From Acidobacteriota bacterium (GTDB taxonomy: Bacteria; Acidobacteriota; UBA6911; RPQK01; DATIPO01): 5,856 nt of DNA. How positions within the stretch are numbered: the first letter of the stretch is position 1; each line of letters opens with the position of its first letter. The stretch lies in NCBI GenBank assembly GCA_028277865.1, contig JANQFM010001072.1, positions 1 through 5,856 on the forward strand, read 5' to 3'. Below the pieces are notes generated by a model. The model saw nothing but the letters and a program-made list of their open reading frames with translations, was not told the origin of the DNA and did not search any database. The translations under genes were made by a program, and so were the position numbers. Of this stretch, positions 1 through 5,856 are shown piece after piece.

Positions 1-182
1 GGTTTTCCGCCGAGTCGCCTCCTGTTGGGACCCACGGCGTGTATCCGCCATCTTCCATTACGACCCATTAGACTGATGAAATTCCTCGTCTCCACAGAAT
101 CGATCCTTCCCCCCATGACGGGAATTGTCTCGGATGTCCTGCTCAATTCGAGCGAGATCTTCTTCGTCGCGAATAGGACGAA
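1..182. other. Left-edge stretch with no supportable gene
   Basis: I see no convincing gene here. On the minus strand, ATGs at 68, 58 and 51 each open a different frame that runs off the left edge; the one at 58 begins MEDGGYTPWVPTGG and the one at 51 begins MADTRRGSQQEA. None has a clear Shine-Dalgarno sequence, so at most one could be the beginning of a gene divergent from the 183-599 gene. On the + strand, one frame is open from the edge to a stop at 74-76 and ends IFHYDPLD, which could be the tail of a gene outside the window. A further minus-strand frame is open across roughly 180-60 but has no ATG, GTG or TTG start in that interval. The fragments are too short to decide between these readings. 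Confidence 0.3.
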
Positions 183-599
183 ATGCGCGAAAATGACCTG
201 ATACGAAAGCTGCAAAGCATCGAGGCCCTATTTGCCGGCGCCAGGACCGACGGGGAGAGGATGGCTGCCGGGCAGGCCAGGGAGCGGATCCTTACCCGTC
301 TGAAGGAATTCGAGCAGCGCGACCCTCCCATCGAGTACAAGTTCACCTTTTCCAATATGTGGTCGCGAAGGCTCTTCACCGCACTGCTGCGCCGCTACGG
401 AATCCGGCCCTACCGCTACCGAAGGCAGCGCTACACCACGGTGATGGCCAGGGTTTCGGTGTCTTTCGTCGAGGACACCCTCTGGCCCGAGTTCCAGGAA
501 CTCAGCGAAGCCTTACACGCTCACCTGGATGAGATTACAGACCGGGTGATCCGGGAAAGCATCCATAAGGAGCAGTCCGAGCCGGTGGTCATCAGTTGA
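183..599 (+). CDS. Conserved-looking hypothetical protein, 138 aa, basic centre
   Basis: I do not recognise a function. The ATG at 183 is preceded by an in-frame TAG at 174-176, so it is the first possible ATG start; AGGA at 175-178 is a short-spaced ribosome binding site. Residues 5-43 are predicted helical (IRKLQSIEALFAGA, then an ERMAAGQARERI segment) and resemble the N-terminal helical pattern of DUF2786 proteins, though this is only a visual likeness. Residues 60-90 are strikingly basic (RRYGIRPYRYRRQRYT), which suggests contact with nucleic acid or another polyanion. The remainder is acidic and helical, with a WPEF motif near residue 101 and DEITDRVI near 116-123. There is no signal peptide and no membrane segment, so it is probably cytosolic. 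It converges on the minus-strand TOPRIM gene, with 53 bases between the two stop codons, so it is not part of that operon. That it is a real gene is fairly sure; its role is unknown. Confidence 0.75.
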   Translation: MRENDLIRKLQSIEALFAGARTDGERMAAGQARERILTRLKEFEQRDPPIEYKFTFSNMWSRRLFTALLRRYGIRPYRYRRQRYTTVMARVSVSFVEDTLWPEFQELSEALHAHLDEITDRVIRESIHKEQSEPVVIS

Positions 600-652
600 G
601 AAGGCCGAGGCCAGGAGGGGACACCAAGAACACCCGGTTCGGAGGCAGGAGT

Positions 653-1306
653 TCAGGATTCAAGCTGAAAAAGCTTTTTGAACCAGGCAACGAACGAAGA
701 TGTCATCGGAGCATGCGGATCCAGGCACCGCCGTAAAAGGGCTGTTCCCAGGGATTGGCCGGGTGGATCCGCCCAGGCAAGCCAGGTATGGATGGCAGCC
801 TTGGAAGAATGCGATTCCCTATAGGCGGCACCCAGAGCGGCTGCTTCCCTGGCCGAGTCCTGGGCAAATTTCCACAATCGTTCGGAAGCCGCAGGCACAA
901 GGTGAGAGAGGAAATCCTCCAGCATTCCTGAAGAGCGGTTGTCGGGCATGACCCAGATGCCCATCCGCTTGCCTCCAGCGTCTTGCACAATCAGCCCGTC
1001 TTCCGGCAGGGACTTCGGGAAATCCAGGAAAACCTCTGAGCCTCGATCCTGTAGGCTCTGCCACCGGCTTTCAAACTTGCTATTGGCGTCAATGACGATC
1101 CCCAGACGGCGAATCTCGGAAGACTTCAGGTGTACGCGAAGAAAGGCTGGTTCGAGCAGGTTGTCGACTCCGTCACAATCATCGACGCGCACGGGCCATT
1201 CATTCTTGTTATTGCCCCAGGTAACGTGATGGTCTATGAGGTGGATGAGTGCCTGCTTGTCATCGTTGCCTTCGACCAACAAGCGGTTTTCCTGGTATCG
1301 ATTCAC
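653..1306 (-). CDS. DUF3226-like TOPRIM protein, putative nuclease half of a split OLD-type system
   Basis: A 217-residue protein with a TOPRIM-like layout. The N-terminal motif LLVEGNDDKQAL (residues 9-20) supplies the conserved Glu12. A second strand, LGIVIDANSKFESRW (68-82), sits where TOPRIM proteins carry DxD; here it reads D73-A-N75. It is followed by GIWVMPDN (116-123), GMLEDFL (127-133) and HTWLAW (173-178) with a C-terminal FVAWFKKLF, a pattern I recall from DUF3226 proteins. TOPRIM folds bind Mg2+ and cut or join nucleic acid in topoisomerases, primases and OLD-family nucleases; nuclease activity here is inference. The start codon is GTG (1306-1304), with AGG eight bases upstream. 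It lies 27 bases after the ATPase gene, on the same strand and in the same frame, so the two are almost certainly co-transcribed and their products probably work as a complex. The family assignment comes from recalled motifs, not from a search. Confidence 0.82.
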   Translation of the reverse strand: MNRYQENRLLVEGNDDKQALIHLIDHHVTWGNNKNEWPVRVDDCDGVDNLLEPAFLRVHLKSSEIRRLGIVIDANSKFESRWQSLQDRGSEVFLDFPKSLPEDGLIVQDAGGKRMGIWVMPDNRSSGMLEDFLSHLVPAASERLWKFAQDSAREAAALGAAYRESHSSKAAIHTWLAWADPPGQSLGTALLRRCLDPHAPMTSSFVAWFKKLFQLES

Positions 1307-1333
1307 GGCAAATACCTGAAAGCTGAACTGGAA

Positions 1334-2368
1334 TTAACGGATTTCAATATCGCGTTCGGCCAAAATGGCAATCTCATCTTCCGATAAGGCGACGGACTCG
1401 CCTCGATCCGGCTCTATGCGATGAATGCTGAAGACGCCGGGGTGCTTTCCTTCGGCCACTAGCGAAGCCAGGCTGTAGACGCAGTCGTAGCTGTGGGTTG
1501 TCGCAAAGACCTGAATATCGGCTTCTTGGGACATCTTGGCTGCGGTTTTCCATAAATCGGCCATTGCAGAGTAGTGCAAGCCGGTGTCGATCTCGTCCAC
1601 AAGAAGGAAGCCGCCGCTGGCCCGCAGGCCAGCCATTACAGTGGTGAACATCCTCCAAATACCGTCGCCCAGGCTGCCAATCGGCACAGGCTGATAAGAA
1701 CCGCGTCGTCGAACCATGAATCCACCCCTTTCCGCCGACCGAGGCATGCTGCCAAATCCAACAAATGCGATTCTTTCCAGATCAGGCTCAATGGCTTTCA
1801 ATGCTTTGATCAGTATCTCCTCTCCCGGAGTGAGGGCGATCGATTCCCAAAGATCTTCCAGGTCTTTTGCCGAAACGGATGCCGTGCCGATGTATTGAAC
1901 GCGGGCAGCTTCATTCCATCGTTCGCGGTTCAAGTCAATCGTCGGTCCAAGGCCTCCCAAGTCGGTCAATCGGTTGTCCCCAGAGCCGCCCGAGAAAGAC
2001 AGGTGTGCCGAGAGCCATTTTTTCGACTGGCGAATCTCCACTCTGCAAAAATCCTGCGGGCTATCTTGCGCCTTTCCTTCAATTTGAAACCAGGAGCCAA
2101 TCTGGATCTTGTGCCCTCGAAACAAGTGCCGGATGTCGAACTCCCGATCTCCGTCTCCATTCTTACCCAGCAATGCCTCTCCTCGCCTCCTGAGCAAGGC
2201 TCTCAGCTTGATATCCGCCGCCGAACGCGATCCCAACAGTTCCAGGGCTTCCAAAACAGTCGTCTTGCCGCAGTTGTTGGCCCCCACGAGCAGATTGACT
2301 CGCTTCAAGTTGTTGAGCCGGAAAGAGCGCAACGCCCGGAAACCCTCAATCGAAAGTGAGCAGTACAT
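1334..2368 (-). CDS. AAA/ABC-type ATPase of the OLD/RecF-like class, partner of the TOPRIM protein
   Basis: A 344-residue ATPase from the ATG at 2368. The opening LSIEGFRALRSFRLNNLKRVNLLVGANN is the usual start of OLD, RecF and AAA_15/AAA_21 proteins. Visible motifs are Walker A GANNCGKT (residues 29-36, Lys35), a signature-like segment SLGDGIWRM (232-240), Walker B FLLVDEIDTGLHY (254-266, Asp258-Glu259) and the switch histidine ATTHS (His292). The insert between Walker A and the signature is about 195 residues. Single-chain OLD proteins carry a C-terminal TOPRIM domain; this one ends about 50 residues after the switch His, and the TOPRIM domain is encoded separately just downstream. ATP binding or hydrolysis probably controls that partner. 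The frame stays open for 49 codons upstream to 2515, but the family N-terminus begins at Met50 of that extension, so I chose 2368. No good ribosome binding site precedes it; GTG at 2389 is a weaker alternative. Its function in phage defence is inference. Confidence 0.85.
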   Translation of the reverse strand: MYCSLSIEGFRALRSFRLNNLKRVNLLVGANNCGKTTVLEALELLGSRSAADIKLRALLRRRGEALLGKNGDGDREFDIRHLFRGHKIQIGSWFQIEGKAQDSPQDFCRVEIRQSKKWLSAHLSFSGGSGDNRLTDLGGLGPTIDLNRERWNEAARVQYIGTASVSAKDLEDLWESIALTPGEEILIKALKAIEPDLERIAFVGFGSMPRSAERGGFMVRRRGSYQPVPIGSLGDGIWRMFTTVMAGLRASGGFLLVDEIDTGLHYSAMADLWKTAAKMSQEADIQVFATTHSYDCVYSLASLVAEGKHPGVFSIHRIEPDRGESVALSEDEIAILAERDIEIR

Positions 2369-2424
2369 GGTCGGCGTCAATCTAGCAGACACCCCATTTG
2401 CGCAGCAACAACCGATCTGTACCC

Positions 2425-2446
2425 TTGCGTCTTTGCGTCTTGGCGC
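2425..2446. repeat. Tandem octamer TTGCGTCT, two perfect units and a decayed third
   Basis: TTGCGTCT occurs at 2425-2432 and again at 2433-2440, followed by TTGGCG at 2441-2446 as a shortened, changed third unit. On the minus strand it reads as GACGCAAAGACGCAA. I recall similar GCAAAGACGCAAAG strings from intergenic regions of unrelated environmental bacteria, where they are sometimes mistranslated as RLCVFARNP; this copy gives RLCVLARNP in the frame leading into icmF. Its function is unknown. Confidence 0.7.
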
Positions 2447-2459
2447 GAAACCCCAAGAT

Positions 2460-2488
2460 TTGCCGACACCCTGCCGAAAACGTAAACT
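2460..2488 (+). promoter_or_regulatory. Putative sigma70-like promoter of icmF
   Basis: TTGCCG at 2460-2465 and TAAACT at 2483-2488 are 17 bases apart. Each matches four of six consensus positions for the -35 and -10 boxes. Transcription would begin near 2495, giving a leader of about 23 bases that still contains the ribosome binding site. Such matches arise often by chance, so this is a candidate only. Confidence 0.3.
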
Positions 2489-2502
2489 GTTTTGCAAAGC
2501 GC

Positions 2503-2517
2503 GGGGAGAAGGCAAGC
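2503..2517 (+). promoter_or_regulatory. Ribosome binding site that fixes the icmF start
   Basis: A purine-rich stretch, GGGGAGAAGG at 2503-2512, lies five bases before the ATG at 2518. This supports 2518 over the upstream in-frame ATG at 2398, whose extra 40 codons would translate the intergenic repeat. Confidence 0.7.
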
Positions 2518-5500
2518 ATGTCGAAGAGCGAGACTTACCAGCCCAAAAATCCTGTCCGCATCGTCACTGCGGCGGCCCTTTTCGACGGGCATGATGCCTC
2601 GATCAACATCATGCGGCGCATCCTGCAGGCTTCGGGCGCCGAGGTGATTCATTTAGGGCACAACCGCAGCGTGGAAGAGGTGGTCAATGCGGCCATCCAG
2701 GAAGACGCCCAGGGGGTGGCCATCACCAGCTACCAGGGCGGCCACATGGAGTACTTCCGCTACATGCGCCAGATGCTCGATGAGCGGGGTGCCTGCCACG
2801 TCCGCATCTACGGCGGAGGGGGCGGGGTGATCATCCCCCGCGAGATCACTGAGCTGCAAGATGACGGCATCGACCGCATCTTCTCCCCCGAGGACGGGCG
2901 CCAAATGGGCCTGCAAGGCATGATCAACCTGGTCCTGCAAGGCTGCGACTACGACATCAGCGGTTTCGAGCCCAAACTCAACGGAAGCTACCTTCCCCTG
3001 GCCCGCCACATCAGCTTGGTCGAATTGGACGGCAAGACCGACCTTGAGGCGAAGGCCGAAGGGCAGCCGAGGGCTGTGCCCGTTGTAGGGCTGACGGGAA
3101 CCGGCGGCGCCGGAAAAAGCAGTTTGACCGATGAATTGGTGCGGCGCTTCGTCCACGACTTCAGCGGCAAAAAGGTAGCTGTCCTTTCGGTGGATCCCAC
3201 CCGAAGGCGCACCGGCGGCGCACTGCTGGGCGACCGCATCCGCTTCAACAGCCTCAAGGACTCTCGGGTCTACATGCGATCGCTGGCTACGCGCGATTCC
3301 CGCCGGGAGCTGTCGCGCTCCATCCGCAAGGTGTTGGAGGTGGTGAGAAAGGAAGGCTTCGACCTGGTCTTTCTCGAGACGGCGGGGATCGGCCAGGGAG
3401 ACAGTGCCGTCAGCGAAGTCGCCGATGTCTCGCTGTACGTGATGACCGCCGAGTACGGCGCTCCCAGCCAGCTCGAGAAGATCGAGATGCTCGACTACGC
3501 CGACTTCGTGGTCATCAACAAGTTCACCCGGCGAGGCAGCCAGGACGCCCTGCGCGACGTCCGCAAGCAGGTGCAGCGCAACCGGGGCGCCTACGACGCC
3601 GATCCGGCAACACTGCCCGTCTTCGGCACCAGCGCCGCCCACTTCAACGACAAGGGGGTCAACGCGCTCTACGGGCACGTCATCGCCTTGCTCAAAGACA
3701 AGTTCGGGCTGGAGTGGAACAGCCGCTATCCGGTCGATGAGTCCCGTCTCACCGACTCCAGCCAGCACATCATCCCGCCTCAGCGCGAACGCTATCTGAG
3801 CGAGATCTCCGCAGCTTGCCGGGAATACCGCTCCTGGGCCCGGGAGCAATCCGGCCTGGCCTCCGACCTGGAAGCCTTGGCCCGCTCGATCGAATTCTTG
3901 GCAGGACCGGCAAATCCGGGGTATGGGCCTTACGACGATCCGGCCGTCCAACAGGCCACCTCTGCCCAGGCCGACCTGATGGAAGCCTTCAACCGCCAAC
4001 TGGATCGTATCGACCCCGGCTGCCTGCAGCTCGTCCGCCAATGGGACGACTGGCAGCAGCGCTATCGGGACGAGCTGTTCACCTACCAGGTGCGAGGCAA
4101 GGACGTCCAGGTCGAAAACTACCACCAAACCCTTTCCGGCAGCCGCGTCCCCAAGCTGATGACGCCCCGCTACCGAAGCCTGGGCGACCGCCTTTTCTGG
4201 CGCCTCACCGAAAACGTGGCCGGGGAGTTCCCCTACACCGCCGGGGTCTTCCACTTCAAGCGGCGCTTCGAGGATCCGACCCGCATGTTCGCAGGCGAAG
4301 GCCCCGCTGAACGCACCAACGCCCGCTTTCACCTGCTGGCCGACGAGCAGCCTGCCAAGCGCCTTTCGACAGCCTTCGACTCCATCACCCTTTACGGAGA
4401 AGATCCCGATCTGCGCCCCGACATCTACGGCAAGATCGGCGAAAGCGGCGTCAGCATCTTCACCGTCGAGGAAGCCGAGCGGCTTTATGCCGGATTTGAT
4501 TTGTGCGACCCGGCCACCTCGGTTTCGATGACCATCAACGGCCCCGCACCCACCATCCTGGCCTTTTTCTTCAACACCGCCATCCGCCAGAAGTGCCGCA
4601 AGTTCCTGCGTGAAGAGGGCCGGCTGGACATCACGGCCGAGCAGGCCTTGCAGCCCGACTCCGCTCGCGGCGCCAACTGGGAGGAAGTGCGCAGGCTGCT
4701 CAGCCATGAAGAGTACGAGCAGTGCCGGGACGCAGCGTTGTCAGCCGTGCGGGGGACGGTGCAGGCCGACATCCTCAAGGAGGACCAAGGCCAGAACACC
4801 TGCATCTTCTCCACCGAATTCGCATTGCGCATGATGGGGGACGTGCAGCAGTTCTTCATCGATCACGGCGTGCGTAATTTCTACAGCGTCTCCATCAGCG
4901 GCTACCACATCGCCGAAGCGGGCGCCAACCCCGTCCACCAGCTGGCCTACACGCTGGCCAATGGCTTCACCTACCTGGAGTACTACCTGTCCAGGGGCAT
5001 GAAGATCGACGACTTCGCGCCCAACCTGAGCTATTTCTTCAGCAACGGAATGGACGCCGAATACAGTGTCATCGGACGGGTGGCCCGTCGCATCTGGGCG
5101 GTGGCCTTGCGGCGGCTTTATGCAGGCAATGCGCGCAGCCAGAAGCTCAAGTACCACATCCAGACCAGCGGACGCAGCCTGCACGCCATGGAGATCGAGT
5201 TCAACGACATCCGCACCACCTTGCAGGCGCTGCTGGCCATTTACGACAACGCCCAGAGCCTGCATACCAACGCCTACGACGAAGCCATCACCACTCCCAC
5301 CGAGGATTCGGTGCGCCGCGCCATGGCCATTCAGCTCATCATCAACCGCGAGTTCGGGCTGGTGAAATGCGAAAACTCGACCCAGGGCAGCTTCATCATC
5401 GAAGAACTGACTGATCTGGTGGAAGAAGCCGTGCTGGCCGAGTTCGACCGCCTCACCGAGCGGGGAGGCGTGCTGGGCGCCATGGAACTGCAGTACCAGC

Positions 5501-5856
5501 GCGGCCAGATCCAGGACGATTCACTGCTGTACGAACAACGCAAGCACTCGGGCGAATTGCCCATCATCGGCGTCAACACCTTCTTGAGCAAGGATCCCTC
5601 CGCCTCCAGGCCGCCGGACGAAATGACCCTGACCCGGGCCACCCCTGAAGAGAAAAAGCTCTGCCTGCAACGCCTGGGGGATTTCCAGCGCCGTCATGCC
5701 CAGCAGTCTGCTGAAGCGCTGGAACGTCTTAAGGAATCGGCATTGCAGGGCAAAAATGTTTTTGCCGAGCTGATGCGGGCCGTCCAGCACTGCAGCCTGG
5801 GCCAGATCACGCATGCGCTCTACGATGTCGGGGGCGAGTACCGGCGCAACATGTGA
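2518..5856 (+). CDS. icmF: Fused isobutyryl-CoA mutase IcmF (B12 domain, G-protein chaperone, mutase)
   Basis: Complete 1112-residue IcmF, close to the roughly 1090 residues usual for the family. It interconverts isobutyryl-CoA and n-butyryl-CoA by a radical carbon-skeleton rearrangement using adenosylcobalamin, in the cytosol. The B12-binding domain (about 12-145) has DGHDAS with His25 as the cobalt ligand, SYQGGH and the GGGGG loop. The G-protein domain (about 187-395) is the MeaB-like chaperone that gates cofactor loading: P-loop GTGGAGKSS (194-202), SVDPTRRRTGGALLGDRIR (224-242), LETAGIGQGD (286-295) and NKFT (334-337) where NKxD is expected. A helical linker (about 405-560) leads to the mutase TIM barrel (about 560-1112), with SISGYH (Tyr796, His797) and QSLHTNAYDEA. 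Phe591 in RMFAG and Gln759 in GQNT occupy the positions of Tyr89 and Arg207 of methylmalonyl-CoA mutase and mark a butyryl/isobutyryl substrate. Some IcmF proteins also act on pivalyl/isovaleryl-CoA. The stop codon TGA ends the window. Confidence 0.97.
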   Translation: MSKSETYQPKNPVRIVTAAALFDGHDASINIMRRILQASGAEVIHLGHNRSVEEVVNAAIQEDAQGVAITSYQGGHMEYFRYMRQMLDERGACHVRIYGGGGGVIIPREITELQDDGIDRIFSPEDGRQMGLQGMINLVLQGCDYDISGFEPKLNGSYLPLARHISLVELDGKTDLEAKAEGQPRAVPVVGLTGTGGAGKSSLTDELVRRFVHDFSGKKVAVLSVDPTRRRTGGALLGDRIRFNSLKDSRVYMRSLATRDSRRELSRSIRKVLEVVRKEGFDLVFLETAGIGQGDSAVSEVADVSLYVMTAEYGAPSQLEKIEMLDYADFVVINKFTRRGSQDALRDVRKQVQRNRGAYDADPATLPVFGTSAAHFNDKGVNALYGHVIALLKDKFGLEWNSRYPVDESRLTDSSQHIIPPQRERYLSEISAACREYRSWAREQSGLASDLEALARSIEFLAGPANPGYGPYDDPAVQQATSAQADLMEAFNRQLDRIDPGCLQLVRQWDDWQQRYRDELFTYQVRGKDVQVENYHQTLSGSRVPKLMTPRYRSLGDRLFWRLTENVAGEFPYTAGVFHFKRRFEDPTRMFAGEGPAERTNARFHLLADEQPAKRLSTAFDSITLYGEDPDLRPDIYGKIGESGVSIFTVEEAERLYAGFDLCDPATSVSMTINGPAPTILAFFFNTAIRQKCRKFLREEGRLDITAEQALQPDSARGANWEEVRRLLSHEEYEQCRDAALSAVRGTVQADILKEDQGQNTCIFSTEFALRMMGDVQQFFIDHGVRNFYSVSISGYHIAEAGANPVHQLAYTLANGFTYLEYYLSRGMKIDDFAPNLSYFFSNGMDAEYSVIGRVARRIWAVALRRLYAGNARSQKLKYHIQTSGRSLHAMEIEFNDIRTTLQALLAIYDNAQSLHTNAYDEAITTPTEDSVRRAMAIQLIINREFGLVKCENSTQGSFIIEELTDLVEEAVLAEFDRLTERGGVLGAMELQYQRGQIQDDSLLYEQRKHSGELPIIGVNTFLSKDPSASRPPDEMTLTRATPEEKKLCLQRLGDFQRRHAQQSAEALERLKESALQGKNVFAELMRAVQHCSLGQITHALYDVGGEYRRNM

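Larger units (their letters stand above)
2369..2517. promoter_or_regulatory. Divergent intergenic region between the ATPase operon and icmF
   Basis: This 149-base spacer separates the start of the minus-strand ATPase from the start of icmF, so promoters for both should lie in it. It contains the tandem octamer repeat at 2425-2446 and the putative icmF promoter. For the ATPase only a weak pair is visible on the minus strand (TTGCTG, 18 bases, TAGATT), whose transcript would begin within a few bases of the ATG. No operator-like inverted repeat stands out. Confidence 0.6.

Noticed and set aside
76..201. Small + strand frame starting MKFLVSTES, overlapping the start of the 183-599 gene
   Set aside because: It is about 41 codons with no clear ribosome binding site, overlaps a better gene start and has no recognisable family features.
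668..679. AAAAAGCTTTTT palindrome as a terminator between the convergent genes
   Set aside because: It lies inside the last codons of the TOPRIM gene, has no loop as a perfect palindrome, and its stem is almost all A-T. The spacer 600-652 shows no GC-rich hairpin followed by a T-run.
2369..2515. 49-codon N-terminal extension of the ATPase to 2515
   Set aside because: It would run across the whole divergent promoter region and nearly into icmF. Family members begin at the LSIEGFRAL strand, which directly follows the ATG at 2368.
2398..2517. Upstream in-frame ATG at 2398 as the icmF start
   Set aside because: The extra 40 residues translate the tandem repeat and spacer. The ATG at 2518 has a good ribosome binding site and begins just before the conserved B12 domain.
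2584..2601. DGHDAS instead of the textbook DxHxxG cobalamin motif in IcmF
   Set aside because: As I recall, Ser or a similar small residue at the last position is usual in IcmF proteins, and the ligand His25 and the rest of the domain are intact.
2653..4707. Minus-strand open frame of 684 codons antisense to icmF
   Set aside because: It lies wholly inside icmF, and its translation is a repetitive Gly/Ala/Val/Asp-rich composition typical of the antisense shadow of a high-GC gene. No recognisable motif is present.
1..5856. CRISPR array, tRNA, rRNA or insertion sequence
   Set aside because: I saw no regularly spaced repeats, no cloverleaf-like or rRNA-like stretch, no transposase frame and no paired terminal inverted repeats.

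Overview
The window looks like a chromosomal piece of a high-GC, Gram-negative-type bacterium. It carries one unmistakable core-metabolism gene, a two-gene module that resembles phage-defence proteins, and a conserved-looking gene of unknown function. Taxonomy cannot be fixed from this sequence. A fused isobutyryl-CoA mutase, a 60-65% GC coding style and a tandem TTGCGTCT intergenic repeat would fit an environmental lineage such as Acidobacteriota, but that is a weak guess.

Layout. Positions 1-182 hold no gene I can support; several short frames run off the left edge. A + strand gene (183-599) encodes a 138-residue protein of unknown function with a very basic centre. It converges on two minus-strand genes that are read from right to left. 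The first is an AAA/ABC-type ATPase (2368-1334), followed 27 bases later by a small TOPRIM-type protein of the DUF3226 kind (1306-653). Together they look like an OLD-family nuclease split into two polypeptides, the plan seen in PARIS-type defence pairs. Across a 149-base divergent intergenic region (2369-2517), with a tandem octamer repeat and a plausible sigma70-like promoter, lies the + strand gene icmF (2518-5856). It encodes a complete 1112-residue fusion of B12-binding domain, G-protein chaperone and acyl-CoA mutase, and its stop codon is the last codon of the window.

How the genes relate. IcmF interconverts isobutyryl-CoA and n-butyryl-CoA using coenzyme B12, with its own GTPase domain guarding cofactor loading. 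The ATPase/TOPRIM pair is probably a self-contained operon with no metabolic link to IcmF. In the 60-base lines I counted by hand it is lower in GC (50-55%) than icmF (63-65%), which fits an acquired accessory module. The best second-look items are the split OLD-like pair with its unusual single-stop, same-frame junction, the Asn in the expected DxD of the TOPRIM protein, and the Thr in the NKxD motif of the IcmF G domain.
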